From DASZMX01 sp035551475 (GTDB lineage: Bacteria > Verrucomicrobiota > Verrucomicrobiia > Limisphaerales > Palsa-1400): a stretch of DNA of 64,000 bases. How positions within the stretch are numbered: position 1 is the first letter of the stretch; each line of letters begins with the position of its first letter. Shown here piece after piece: positions 16,368-24,513 of this stretch. The position numbers and the translations under genes are program-made. The DNA lies in NCBI GenBank assembly GCA_035551475.1, contig DASZMX010000103.1, positions 1-64,000 of the forward strand. Reading direction: 5' to 3'. The notes beneath the pieces were generated by a model that searched no databases, was not told the origin of the DNA, and was given only the letters and a program-made list of their open reading frames with translations.

Positions 16368-17566
16368 GCGCCCGAAATATCCGCATTGTGTACGTCAAGG
16401 AGTTGATCGATCTGCTGCGCGATCGCCGCACGATTATCTCCATGATCGTCGTTCCCATCGTTTTGATGCCCACCATCATTTTCACGATGGGCTCCTTGAC
16501 CGCTAAACTCGTCGGCCAGGCCCGCCAGGAAAAGCCCCGGATCATGATCATTGGCGGGCAGGACTCTCCCGCCACCCTTGCCGCGCTGCACGAACTCAAA
16601 GACGTGGATTACGTCCCTGCCAGCGACGATTTCACCAATCTTATCTCAGACAAACACGTTCGCGCCGCCGTCGAATTGCCCAAGGGTTTCGATGAATCAC
16701 TGCGTCAAGGCGGCCGCCCGACCGTTCGGATTTACACTTATGAAGGCGAAATGAAATCGTCGTTTGCCGCCGAGACCATCGAGAAGTTTTTCCGGCAACG
16801 CAAAGAGGCGCTCGTCAGCGACCGCCTCGCCGCCGCCCACGTTTCCACCGCGGTCTTGACGCCTTTCGACGTGCAACGCTCCAACGTCGCCCCGCCCCAA
16901 AAAGTCAGCGGCAACATCACCGGGATGATCCTGCCCTATCTCGTCATCGTCATGTGCATGACAGGATCGATCTATCCGTCCGTGGATTTGACGGCCGGAG
17001 AAAAAGAGCGCGGCACGATGGAAACCCTCCTCACCAGCCCCGTCAGCCGCACCCATCTGGTTCTGGGCAAAGGTCTCGTAGTGATGACGGTTTCGCTCAT
17101 CACCGCCTCGTTGGCGCTGGTCTCGAATGGGCTCGCCTTCACGCTGATGAAAGCGTTCATGCCCGGCGGCGCGAAATCCGCCATGCTCGGCCTAACCATC
17201 AATCCCACTGCCCTCCTCGCGGTGGGCCTTATGATCATTCCGTTGGCGGTCTTTTTTGCCGCGCTCATGGTGGCCATCGGCCTCTATTCCCGCAGCGCCA
17301 AGGAAGCCAATTCCTATCTGCAACCGTTGCTCATTTTTACCGTGCTGCCCGCGCTTGCCGCCGCATTGCCCGGCATGGAATTGAACAGCCGCCTTGCGCT
17401 CGTTCCCATTCTCAATGTGAGTTTGCTGTGCCGGGAGTTATTGACTGGCTCATATCATTGGCATTACCTCGCCCTGGTGTTTGTGTCGATGTGCGCTTAT
17501 GCCGGCCTGGCCATCGCCGCCGCCGTCGCGGCGTACAAGCGCGAGACGGTGCTGTTCCGCGCCTGA
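16364..17566 (+). CDS. NatB-like ABC-2 permease
   Basis: This 400-residue integral membrane protein has an N-terminal helix (TIISMIVVPIVLMPTIIF), a long extracytoplasmic domain of about 160 residues, and then five or so helices from about residue 180 (MILPYLVIVMCMTGSIYP, SLITASLALVSNGLAFTLM, LAVGLMIIPLAVFFAALMV, the last near MCAYAGLAIAAAVAAY). The EKERGTMETLLTSPVSR motif is the coupling helix typical of NatB/YhfI-like ABC-2 permeases. With the upstream ATPase it forms an exporter; the exported compound or ion is unknown. Confidence 0.9.
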   Translation: MSARNIRIVYVKELIDLLRDRRTIISMIVVPIVLMPTIIFTMGSLTAKLVGQARQEKPRIMIIGGQDSPATLAALHELKDVDYVPASDDFTNLISDKHVRAAVELPKGFDESLRQGGRPTVRIYTYEGEMKSSFAAETIEKFFRQRKEALVSDRLAAAHVSTAVLTPFDVQRSNVAPPQKVSGNITGMILPYLVIVMCMTGSIYPSVDLTAGEKERGTMETLLTSPVSRTHLVLGKGLVVMTVSLITASLALVSNGLAFTLMKAFMPGGAKSAMLGLTINPTALLAVGLMIIPLAVFFAALMVAIGLYSRSAKEANSYLQPLLIFTVLPALAAALPGMELNSRLALVPILNVSLLCRELLTGSYHWHYLALVFVSMCAYAGLAIAAAVAAYKRETVLFRA

Positions 17567-17588
17567 CTTTCGTGGTAGCTTGCGGCGC

Positions 17589-18362
17589 ATGTTTCGACCC
17601 TGCATTGATTTGCACGACGGAAAGGTGAAGCAGATTGTCGGCGGCTCGCTCAGCGACAATCCGGCGGAGTTGCGGACCAATTTCGTCTCCGACCGCTCCG
17701 CCTGCTGGTATGCCGACCTGTATCGGCGCGATCAATTGCGCGGCGGGCACATCATCATGCTCGGTCAGGGAAACGAAGCCGCCGCCCGCGAGGCTCTGCA
17801 AGCCTATCCGGGCGGGCTGCACGTCGGAGGCGGCGTCACCGCCGCCAACGCCGCGGCCTTCCTCGAAGCGGGCGCGTCGCATGTGATCGTCACCTCTTAC
17901 GTCTTTCGCGAAGGCCAGCTCGACTTCGAACGCTTGAACGAATTGGTCACCGCCATCGGAAAAAAACGCCTCGTGCTGGATCTAAGCTGCCGGAAAAAAG
18001 GCGCCGAATATTTCGTGGTCACCAATCGCTGGCAAAAATTCACCGACTTGCAAATCACCTCGGAAACGCTCACCCGCCTCGCTGATTGGTGTGACGAGTT
18101 TCTTGTCCATGCTGTCGATGTCGAAGGCCTCTGCCAGGGAGTGGATCTAGCTCTCGTGGAAAAACTCGCCGACGGGAGTCCCATCCCCACCACCTACGCC
18201 GGTGGCGCCCAATCCCTGCGCGATCTGGAAGACGTGACGCGCGCCGGCCGCGGCCAGATTGATCTCACCATTGGCTCCGCCCTGGACATCTTCGGCGGCT
18301 CCGGCGTCAAATACGCCGACGCCGTTTCCTACAATCAAAAGCTCAAAACATTACCAGCCTGA
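17589..18362 (+). CDS. hisA: ProFAR isomerase, eukaryote-type HisA
   Basis: The enzyme isomerises ProFAR to PRFAR, the fourth step of histidine synthesis. The 257-residue TIM barrel starts FRPCIDLHDGKVKQIVGG, with HVGGGVTAANAAAFLEAGA in the middle and a VDVEGLCQGVD strand. The sequence HDGKVKQIVGGSL, the total length and the AGGAQSLRDLEDV C-terminal half match the fungal/plant HIS6/HISN3 type rather than the common bacterial HisA (which starts near IPAIDLxxGxxVRL). The start ATG at 17589 has no Shine-Dalgarno. No other his biosynthetic gene is adjacent. Confidence 0.88.
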   Translation: MFRPCIDLHDGKVKQIVGGSLSDNPAELRTNFVSDRSACWYADLYRRDQLRGGHIIMLGQGNEAAAREALQAYPGGLHVGGGVTAANAAAFLEAGASHVIVTSYVFREGQLDFERLNELVTAIGKKRLVLDLSCRKKGAEYFVVTNRWQKFTDLQITSETLTRLADWCDEFLVHAVDVEGLCQGVDLALVEKLADGSPIPTTYAGGAQSLRDLEDVTRAGRGQIDLTIGSALDIFGGSGVKYADAVSYNQKLKTLPA

Positions 18363-18405
18363 CTAATACGACCTATCTCTTTGGGCGAGCTGTAAAAATG
18401 CGGCC

Positions 18406-19155
18406 TCAGCCTATTCGCGGCGGCGGAAGATTCTTCATAAGGCCGCGTATTTTCCGATAGAGTTGGTAGTTCTCTTCTCTGGCTCGACTGTCATTTCTAC
18501 GCGGAATGCCTTTGCGGATTCGAAACGGAATTTCGGCGCGCACATTCTCTCCCGTGCGAACCGTCACGACGCAGAAATGATGATAAATGAGGTAGTTTCC
18601 GTTTTTCGAAATTCCCAGCCGCGTGTAGGAATCCTGTGCGCAATCGAGGATCGCGCCTGCTGGAATTTGGTAACGCATATTGTCGCCTTCAAACAATACG
18701 CGTCGTTTTTCCTGATCGATTCGCAGAAAACCAACATCCGTTGCATTCTCGTCCAACGATTTGTCCTCCCAGACGGCTCGTGGCACAATCTCGACAAACA
18801 ATACATCGACGCCATCTGTGTCAACAACGCTATCTTGCCGGGTGCGCACGGCGCGGCGAGCGATGCGTCGCAGCCAAAAGTTGCGCGGAGCGGCGGCTCC
18901 GAGCGCTATTGCGACTGTCCCTGCGCCAATAACCAGCCCGAGGCCACGGTTTGACCGGGTGGAACTTCCTTCCTCACGGTCAGCCCGCAAAAGCTTTAAG
19001 CCGAAAACAATCGTTCCGAAGCAAAGGCACAGAAAGATCGGGCTCACGGTTAGCAGCGTCCGGAGCCTGCGGTAAGCCGGGCCATCCAGGATGTTTCCAG
19101 CCATCCCGTCCGGAATTGCTTCGACGCGCACGACCGTTTCATCCGCGGGGTACAC
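18406..19155 (-). CDS. Unrecognised two-helix membrane protein
   Basis: The 249-residue product has two membrane helices near the N-terminus (about 34-53, TLLTVSPIFLCLCFGTIVFG; and about 73-90, LGLVIGAGTVAIALG) separated by a charged loop. A soluble, beta-rich domain of about 150 residues then ends in a basic tail. I do not recognise a family. Start is GTG 19155; an ATG at 19104 is an alternative. Codon use looks less biased than in neighbouring genes. It lies alone on the minus strand between hisA and a pseudogene. Confidence 0.6.
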   Translation of the reverse strand: MYPADETVVRVEAIPDGMAGNILDGPAYRRLRTLLTVSPIFLCLCFGTIVFGLKLLRADREEGSSTRSNRGLGLVIGAGTVAIALGAAAPRNFWLRRIARRAVRTRQDSVVDTDGVDVLFVEIVPRAVWEDKSLDENATDVGFLRIDQEKRRVLFEGDNMRYQIPAGAILDCAQDSYTRLGISKNGNYLIYHHFCVVTVRTGENVRAEIPFRIRKGIPRRNDSRAREENYQLYRKIRGLMKNLPPPRIG

Positions 19156-19257
19156 TCCCCATTTACTTCAGCTTTGGAATAATATTTGTCTAGGACGGCG
19201 AACGAAATCACATTGCCCTTGCAAGGCGGAGGGTTCCCCTTACAAGTAGCAACACTT

Positions 19258-19723
19258 ATGCGCCTCAGGGATTTTGTTGTCGGCGGGCTTGTTATCTTTT
19301 CAACATTCAGGCGATGAGCTGCCATTCCAATGGCGATCGCCCTCGCCGCAGGGCAATAATTTGAATGCGGTGACGTACGCCAACGGACTGTTTGTGGCCG
19401 TCGGCGATTACGGGACCGTGATAACTACGCCCGACAGCGCTGGTTACCTGCTTTTGGCGGATTCACTCAGCTCTAGCCATTATTTCATTTTTCACATCAG
19501 ATCCCTCTCCACGGCAGGTTTGAGTGCGCCGGAATTTCAGTCGCCCGGGTTTGGGTTTACGTTCTCGGGAGCAATCGGGGCGACCTACGCCTTGGAAAGT
19601 TCTCCTGATTTGATGACGTGGAAAGCGGTCTTCACCTTCACGAATGTCGTCTCGACGACAAACCTCGTGGATAGCTCCGCCATCACAACCAGCAATCGAT
19701 TCTACCGCATTGTGCCGCAATAG
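19258..19723 (+). pseudogene. Remnant of a secreted repeat protein, frameshifted and internally deleted
   Basis: ATG at 19258 opens a signal-peptide-like sequence (MRLRDFVVGGLVIFSTFR) that stops at once. The rest of the protein continues in another frame from about 19300: QWRSPSPQGNNLNAVTYANG and LFVAVGDYGTVITTPDS, the start of a 'GNNLxAVTYGNGxFVAVG' beta-propeller family. It jumps directly to a C-terminal module with TYALESSPDLMTW and a final RFYRIVPQ. Full-length members have many propeller blades between these ends. So both a frameshift near 19300 and a large in-frame deletion are suggested. Family identity is from pattern recognition only. Confidence 0.6.
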
Positions 19724-19833
19724 CCCTCTCTTCGTCGTCCGAAGGAAAGCGCCGCAATGAACCAAATCTTTTTTGCGGCCTCTCGAGAAAAACAGCTTTG
19801 CGGTCGCGGCTGACGTCTATCACTATCCCCCGC

Positions 19834-21357
19834 ATGCTCGCTCGCGTTTTATCGGCCGCTGTCAATGGCATTGAAGCGTACCCCGTTGAAGTCGAGGTCA
19901 ACTCCGGCTGGGGCGACACCGTTGTCGTAATTGTGGGATTGCCGGATGCGGCGGTGAAGGAGTCGCGCGATCGGGTGAGCACGGCGTTGAGCAATTCCGG
20001 GTTCAAGATTCCCATGGGGCGGACGACGATCAATCTGGCGCCGGCGGATGTCAAAAAGGAGGGGCCGAGTTTTGATTTGCCGATCGCGCTGGGAATTCTC
20101 GCCGCCAATGACCAACTGCAATCCGATCAGTTGGACAATTATGTTATCGTCGGGGAACTCGCGTTGACGGGCGCTTTGCGTCCGGTCAAGGGCGTTCTGC
20201 CCATTGCGCTGCGGGCGCGCGCGGACAAGCGGCTCGGGCTCCTGGTGCCGCCCGAGAATGCCGCGGAGGCAGCGGTGGTCGAGGGATTGCGGGTGATCCC
20301 GGTGGAAAACCTGCGTGATGCGGCGGCGTTTTTGGAGAACGAACTGAAGATCACTCCGGTGGATGTGGACCTGACGAAACTTTTCGACCAACCTTACGAC
20401 GACGACATCGACATGGCCGAGGTCAAAGGTCAGGAATCGGTCAAGCGGGCGCTGGAGATTGCCGCCGCGGGCGGGCATAACGTGTTGCTCATCGGACCGC
20501 CCGGCACAGGAAAATCGATGCTGGCCAAGCGTTTGACAACCATTTTGCCGCCTTTGACCCTCGATGAAGCGCTGGAGACGACAAAAATTCACAGCATCGT
20601 TGGCCTGCTGAAACCAGGCCAGGCTCTCGTGACGCGACGGCCTTTTCGCACACCGCATCACACCGCGAGCGACGCCGGTTTGCTCGGCGGCACGGCCAAT
20701 CCGGCGCCGGGTGAAATCTCGTTGGCCCATAACGGTGTGCTGTTCATGGACGAATTGCCGGAATTCAAGCGGCACGTCCTGGAAACGATGCGCCAACCGC
20801 TGGAGGAAGGCCACGTCACCATCTCGCGCGCCAGCGGCTCAATGACGTTTCCTTCGCAGTTTATGTTGGTGGCGGCGATGAACCCAACGCCCGACGGCAA
20901 AATGCCGGGCGAATCCCGCAGTTCACCGCGTGAAATCCAGAAATATCTTGGGCGCGTTTCCGGCCCGTTGCTTGACCGCATCGATTTGCATGTGGAGGTG
21001 CCGGCGGTGAAGTTCCGCGACATTTCGAGCCAAAAGAACGGCGAGACGTCGGCGGCGATTCGCGAACGCGTGGTGGCAGCGCGGAAGCTGCAGCAGGCGC
21101 GGTTTGCGAAAAAGTTGGTGACCTGCAATGCCCGGATGGGCCCGCGGCAATTGAAAGCGCATTGCGCGTTGGAAGAGGCAACGATGGAGTTGCTCAAGTT
21201 TGCGATGGCTGACCTCGGCTTAAGCGCGCGCGCCTACGATCGGATTTTAAAGGTCGCCCGAACCATTGCGGACCTGGCGGGCGCGGCCGACATCGGCGCG
21301 GACCATATCTCGGAAGCGATCCAGTATCGTTCCCTTGACAGGCAGATGTGGACGTAA
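19834..21357 (+). CDS. comM: YifB/ComM-family AAA+ ATPase (Mg-chelatase-like)
   Basis: The 507-residue protein has the usual ComM layout: an N-terminal ribosomal-S5-like fold (NGIEAYPVEVEVNSGWGDT, VGLPDAAVKESRDRV), the Walker A LLIGPPGTGKSMLAKRL, Walker B VLFMDELPEF, and arginine-finger and Mg-chelatase C-terminal motifs (SGPLLDRIDLHVEVP, SARAYDRILKVARTIADL). ComM is a hexameric helicase that promotes branch migration during natural transformation. The length equals that of well-studied ComM proteins. The ATG at 19834 is the family start. No other competence gene is nearby. Confidence 0.93.
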   Translation: MLARVLSAAVNGIEAYPVEVEVNSGWGDTVVVIVGLPDAAVKESRDRVSTALSNSGFKIPMGRTTINLAPADVKKEGPSFDLPIALGILAANDQLQSDQLDNYVIVGELALTGALRPVKGVLPIALRARADKRLGLLVPPENAAEAAVVEGLRVIPVENLRDAAAFLENELKITPVDVDLTKLFDQPYDDDIDMAEVKGQESVKRALEIAAAGGHNVLLIGPPGTGKSMLAKRLTTILPPLTLDEALETTKIHSIVGLLKPGQALVTRRPFRTPHHTASDAGLLGGTANPAPGEISLAHNGVLFMDELPEFKRHVLETMRQPLEEGHVTISRASGSMTFPSQFMLVAAMNPTPDGKMPGESRSSPREIQKYLGRVSGPLLDRIDLHVEVPAVKFRDISSQKNGETSAAIRERVVAARKLQQARFAKKLVTCNARMGPRQLKAHCALEEATMELLKFAMADLGLSARAYDRILKVARTIADLAGAADIGADHISEAIQYRSLDRQMWT

Positions 21358-21396
21358 AGACGGCTCGGCACGGACACTGGACTCGGAAAGCCCTGA

Positions 21397-22227
21397 CTAC
21401 GGCAGCTTGTGCTGGGACCGGCTGGGGCTGGCGATAATAAAGCAACGGGAAGCGGTCGTGTGGCCGTCATCCAACGAACGCAGCTCATACCCGAAGTCAC
21501 GGAGCAGCGCCTGCACTTCCATCATCAAGAGGATGTGATGCACTTCCATTAAGAGCAGCGGCCTGTGAGTTTGCAGAAGCTCTTTTCCCCCGCGCAGCAC
21601 CAAGGCTTCCGCTCCCTCCACGTCGATCTTGATGACATCGGGTTTTCGTTCGCCTCCTTGGATGACCGTGTCGATGGTGGTGACCGGGACTTTGACCGTC
21701 GCAAATGCCTCGTAGTCTTCCAGAGGTTGAATTCCAGCCTGCAAATGGCTCCCACTGCTGGCGCCGGTCATGTCATCGCTTTGGGCGAAGCTCATTTCGC
21801 CCACCTGATCCGCCACTGCGACCGTCAGCAAGCGAATATGCTTCCCCAATTCGGGATTGCGCTCAAGGTGCACCTTTATGGCGCGGGCGTTATGCTCATT
21901 CGGCTCAAACGCCAGCACTTCGGCCCCCAGAGCCGCGAAGCTCAACGCATGGTAGCCGATGTGCGCGCCAATTTCCCAGCAGACCTTGCCCTTCAAGTCA
22001 ACGTGCTTGCTTAATTCATCGTAAAAGAATTGGTCGAACGTGCCGTCACGCATCTCCCTCAGGCCGCCTTCACGAACCGTCGCCAGATAAAGTTTGGCGG
22101 AGGCGAGCGGTCCGGCCGCCACCGTATGCCAGCCGGGCTTGTCGCCCCGCTCGCGATAACGCCTGCTGACGGCTGCGGTCAGCGACTTCGGCGAGCTGCT
22201 CCATAGACGTTGCGCCAGATTCTTCAT
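21397..22227 (-). CDS. FkbM-family methyltransferase
   Basis: This 276-residue SAM-dependent methyltransferase has the SAM-binding WEIGAHIGYHALSFAALGA, the acidic EVLAFEPNEHNA and the FkbM hallmark VIKIDVEGAEALVLRGG. The C-terminus LLLMEVHHILLMMEVQALLRDFGY also fits. FkbM proteins O-methylate sugars or natural products; the substrate is not evident. It is a single minus-strand gene. A 6-bp hairpin ends on its start codon (see separate entry). Both neighbours are on the other strand. Confidence 0.9.
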   Translation of the reverse strand: MKNLAQRLWSSSPKSLTAAVSRRYRERGDKPGWHTVAAGPLASAKLYLATVREGGLREMRDGTFDQFFYDELSKHVDLKGKVCWEIGAHIGYHALSFAALGAEVLAFEPNEHNARAIKVHLERNPELGKHIRLLTVAVADQVGEMSFAQSDDMTGASSGSHLQAGIQPLEDYEAFATVKVPVTTIDTVIQGGERKPDVIKIDVEGAEALVLRGGKELLQTHRPLLLMEVHHILLMMEVQALLRDFGYELRSLDDGHTTASRCFIIASPSRSQHKLP

Positions 22228-22242
22228 GACGGCAAACCGTCA
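22227..22242 (-). promoter_or_regulatory. Hairpin covering the start codon of the FkbM gene
   Basis: On the minus strand TGACGG, TTTG and CCGTCA form a perfect 6-bp stem with a four-base loop, and the last A of the stem is the first base of the ATG at 22227. No Shine-Dalgarno is visible there. It could limit translation initiation, or be chance. Confidence 0.3.
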
Positions 22243-22554
22243 AATTTTGGAGAAATATTCACGCGCTTGGTGTCAGCGGAAATCGCGCAAAAAGCAAGGT
22301 TTTTCAAGTCCGGATGGGTTCATTTTGGCTGATTTGAAGCGCAGGGAGTTTTAGCTGCGAAACGCCACATTGTCTCGGCGTGGCCTCTTCCAACTGGTCA
22401 AGGCGTTGAATCTGATATAGCTGTAAACGATGCACGGCGGATTCCAGTCATTTGTCGGCAAAAAACGGCTTCGCTTAAGTCGCATCCTTGCAGGTAAAAT
22501 CGGCCGTAATATCTTGTTGATTGGCACGTCGCGCAGACCGCCAGATTTACGCAA
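22228..22554. other. Intergenic stretch between divergent genes
   Basis: About 327 bases separate the divergent fkbM-type and GH5 genes. Apart from the hairpin at its left end I find no convincing promoter, RNA or coding sequence. It must contain two outward promoters. Confidence 0.5.
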
Positions 22555-23634
22555 ATGAAAAAGATCGCATTAATCCTCATCCTCGCGTTGGCCGGGGCGC
22601 GCTTGACCGCGCTGGCGCAACCCACCAATAGCCAAACCAACGAGCCGCCCCGCTGGTGGCAGGAAGGTTTTCCGGCCCGCCCTTTTTCCAGCTCGCTGGA
22701 TAAAGAATTGCCGCTCATCCGTGTGCAAAAAAATAAGTTTGTCGATCCGGATGGCAAAACGATTTTGTTTCGCGGCGTCTCCATCTCCGACCCTGACAAA
22801 CTGTTTCGGCAGGGGCATTGGAACACCAACCATTTCGCGAAAATCAAGGAATTCGGCGCCACGCTGGTGCGCATCCCTGTGCATCCGTCCGCCTGGCGCG
22901 CACGGACGCCGGGAGCTTACTTGAAGATGCTGGATGAAGCGGTGGATTGGTGCACCGCCCTCGACCTGCATATTATCATTGACTGGCACAGCATCGGGAA
23001 TTTGCGCACGGAACTGTTTCAAAGCCCGATGTATGACACCACGCAAAAGGAGACCTTCGAGTTTTGGCGCACCATTGCGCGCCATTTTAAAGGCAATCAT
23101 ACGGTGGCGTTTTATGAGCTTTTCAACGAACCCACGCTTTATCACGGCCAACTCGGGCCGATGGCCTGGAGCGAATGGAAAAAACTGAACGAGGACATGA
23201 TCTCGATCATTCGCGCCTTCGACTCAGAAAAGATTCCGCTCGTAGCCGGATTCGATTGGGCTTACGACCTGACGCCGCTGCAGTCGGAGCCCATCCAGGC
23301 CGAGGGCATCGGCTACGTCACGCATCCTTACGCCAACAAGCGCTCCAAACCGTGGGAGCCCAAATGGGAGGAGGATTACGGGTTCGCGGCGGCGCGTTAC
23401 CCGCTCATTGCCACGGAAATCGGCTTCGGCCAGCGCACCCCCGCACCGCTCAAGCCGGATGACTACGGCAATGCTATTGTCAACTATCTGGAGAGCAAAG
23501 GGATTAGCTGGACGGCGTGGTGTTACGATCCGGAATGGGGCCCGAACCTCCTGAAGAATTGGGATTACGAACTCTCGGGGTCCGGCGCTTTTTTCAAAGC
23601 CGCCATCGCCGATAAAACCCACGCCGCGCAGTAG
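22555..23634 (+). CDS. Secreted GH5-family glycoside hydrolase
   Basis: The 359-residue protein has a signal peptide (MKKIALILILALAGARL, cleavage near ALAQ) and a (beta/alpha)8 GH5 domain. Visible residues are the FRGVSISDPDK start strand, VRIPVHPSAW, IIDWHS, the acid/base Glu192 in FYELFNEPT and the nucleophile Glu288 in ATEIGFG, with a final GISWTAWCYDPEWGP. The family hydrolyses beta-glucans or mannans; the subfamily cannot be told by eye. The ORF for the pteridine-binding protein starts four bases after its stop. Confidence 0.9.
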   Translation: MKKIALILILALAGARLTALAQPTNSQTNEPPRWWQEGFPARPFSSSLDKELPLIRVQKNKFVDPDGKTILFRGVSISDPDKLFRQGHWNTNHFAKIKEFGATLVRIPVHPSAWRARTPGAYLKMLDEAVDWCTALDLHIIIDWHSIGNLRTELFQSPMYDTTQKETFEFWRTIARHFKGNHTVAFYELFNEPTLYHGQLGPMAWSEWKKLNEDMISIIRAFDSEKIPLVAGFDWAYDLTPLQSEPIQAEGIGYVTHPYANKRSKPWEPKWEEDYGFAAARYPLIATEIGFGQRTPAPLKPDDYGNAIVNYLESKGISWTAWCYDPEWGPNLLKNWDYELSGSGAFFKAAIADKTHAAQ

Positions 23635-23637
23635 CCA

Positions 23638-24513
23638 ATGCTCACCCTCGAACATTTGGGCGCGCTGCTCGAACAGCATCGCGAAGCTGCCGCCGCGCGC
23701 GTGCGGGAATTCGCCCTCGGCAGCCGTCATTTTGCCTTTAACGGCCAGCCGTCGCTCATGGGAGTGGTCAATCTATCGCCGGATTCCTGGTATCGCGAAA
23801 GTGTGGTTTTGACAACAGAGGCGGCCGTGCGGCGCGGCTGCGTGCTGGCGGCCCAGGGCGCCGCCATCATCGACGTCGGCGCGGAATCCACGCTCGCGCA
23901 GGCCGCGCGCAGCGATGGGAAGGCCCAGCTCAAAAACCTGCTCCCTGTCATTCACGGCCTGACCGAACAGAAAATCATCGTCTCGGTGGAAACGTACCAA
24001 CCCGAGGTGGCGCGCGCCTGTCTCGAAGCGGGCGCCCTGCTCATTAACTTGACAGGCACGGCAGAGCGCGAGGAAATTTTTCGCATGGCGGCTGCCCATG
24101 GCGCCGCCGTGATTCTCTGCCACGTCCAAGGAGCCAACGTGCGCGAGGTGGGCGATTTCGATTTTGGCGCCGACTTGAAAGACGACTTCGCGCGGGCGAC
24201 GGAATGCGCAGTGCGCTGCGGCGTCGAAAAATTGATCATCGACCCAGGCCTTGGCTTTTATTACCGGAATTTAACCGACAGCGCGGCGCGGGTGCGTCAT
24301 CAGATGAATGTTTTTCTGAACACGTTTCGCCTGCGGACGTTGGGCTGGCCGGTGTGCCACGCTTTGCCGCACGCCTTTGAGTATTTCGGCGAGGAAGTCC
24401 GGTGCGCGGAGCCGTTTTTCGCGGTTCTGGCGGCGCTGGGCAAGACCGACCTCTTTCGCACCCATGAAGTGGCGCGCACGCGCGCCGTGCTGGAGACGTT
24501 GCAAGTTTATTGA
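23638..24513 (+). CDS. Divergent pteridine-binding (dihydropteroate synthase-like) protein
   Basis: The 291-residue TIM barrel keeps the DHPS ground plan: LMGVVNLSPDSWY at 40-52 (canonical GILNVTPDSF), IIDVGAEST at 77-85, LINLTG at 135-140, LIIDPGLGFY at 199-208 and FRTHEVA at 273-279. It departs at catalytic loops: the Arg of GESTRPG is Leu (STLAQA), and the SRKSFIG loop is replaced by CHALPHAFEYF. It may bind another pterin or be a methyl-carrier protein, so calling it folP is unsafe. It follows the GH5 gene by three bases, and its end overlaps the convergent EgtD-like gene by seven. Confidence 0.7.
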   Translation: MLTLEHLGALLEQHREAAAARVREFALGSRHFAFNGQPSLMGVVNLSPDSWYRESVVLTTEAAVRRGCVLAAQGAAIIDVGAESTLAQAARSDGKAQLKNLLPVIHGLTEQKIIVSVETYQPEVARACLEAGALLINLTGTAEREEIFRMAAAHGAAVILCHVQGANVREVGDFDFGADLKDDFARATECAVRCGVEKLIIDPGLGFYYRNLTDSAARVRHQMNVFLNTFRLRTLGWPVCHALPHAFEYFGEEVRCAEPFFAVLAALGKTDLFRTHEVARTRAVLETLQVY

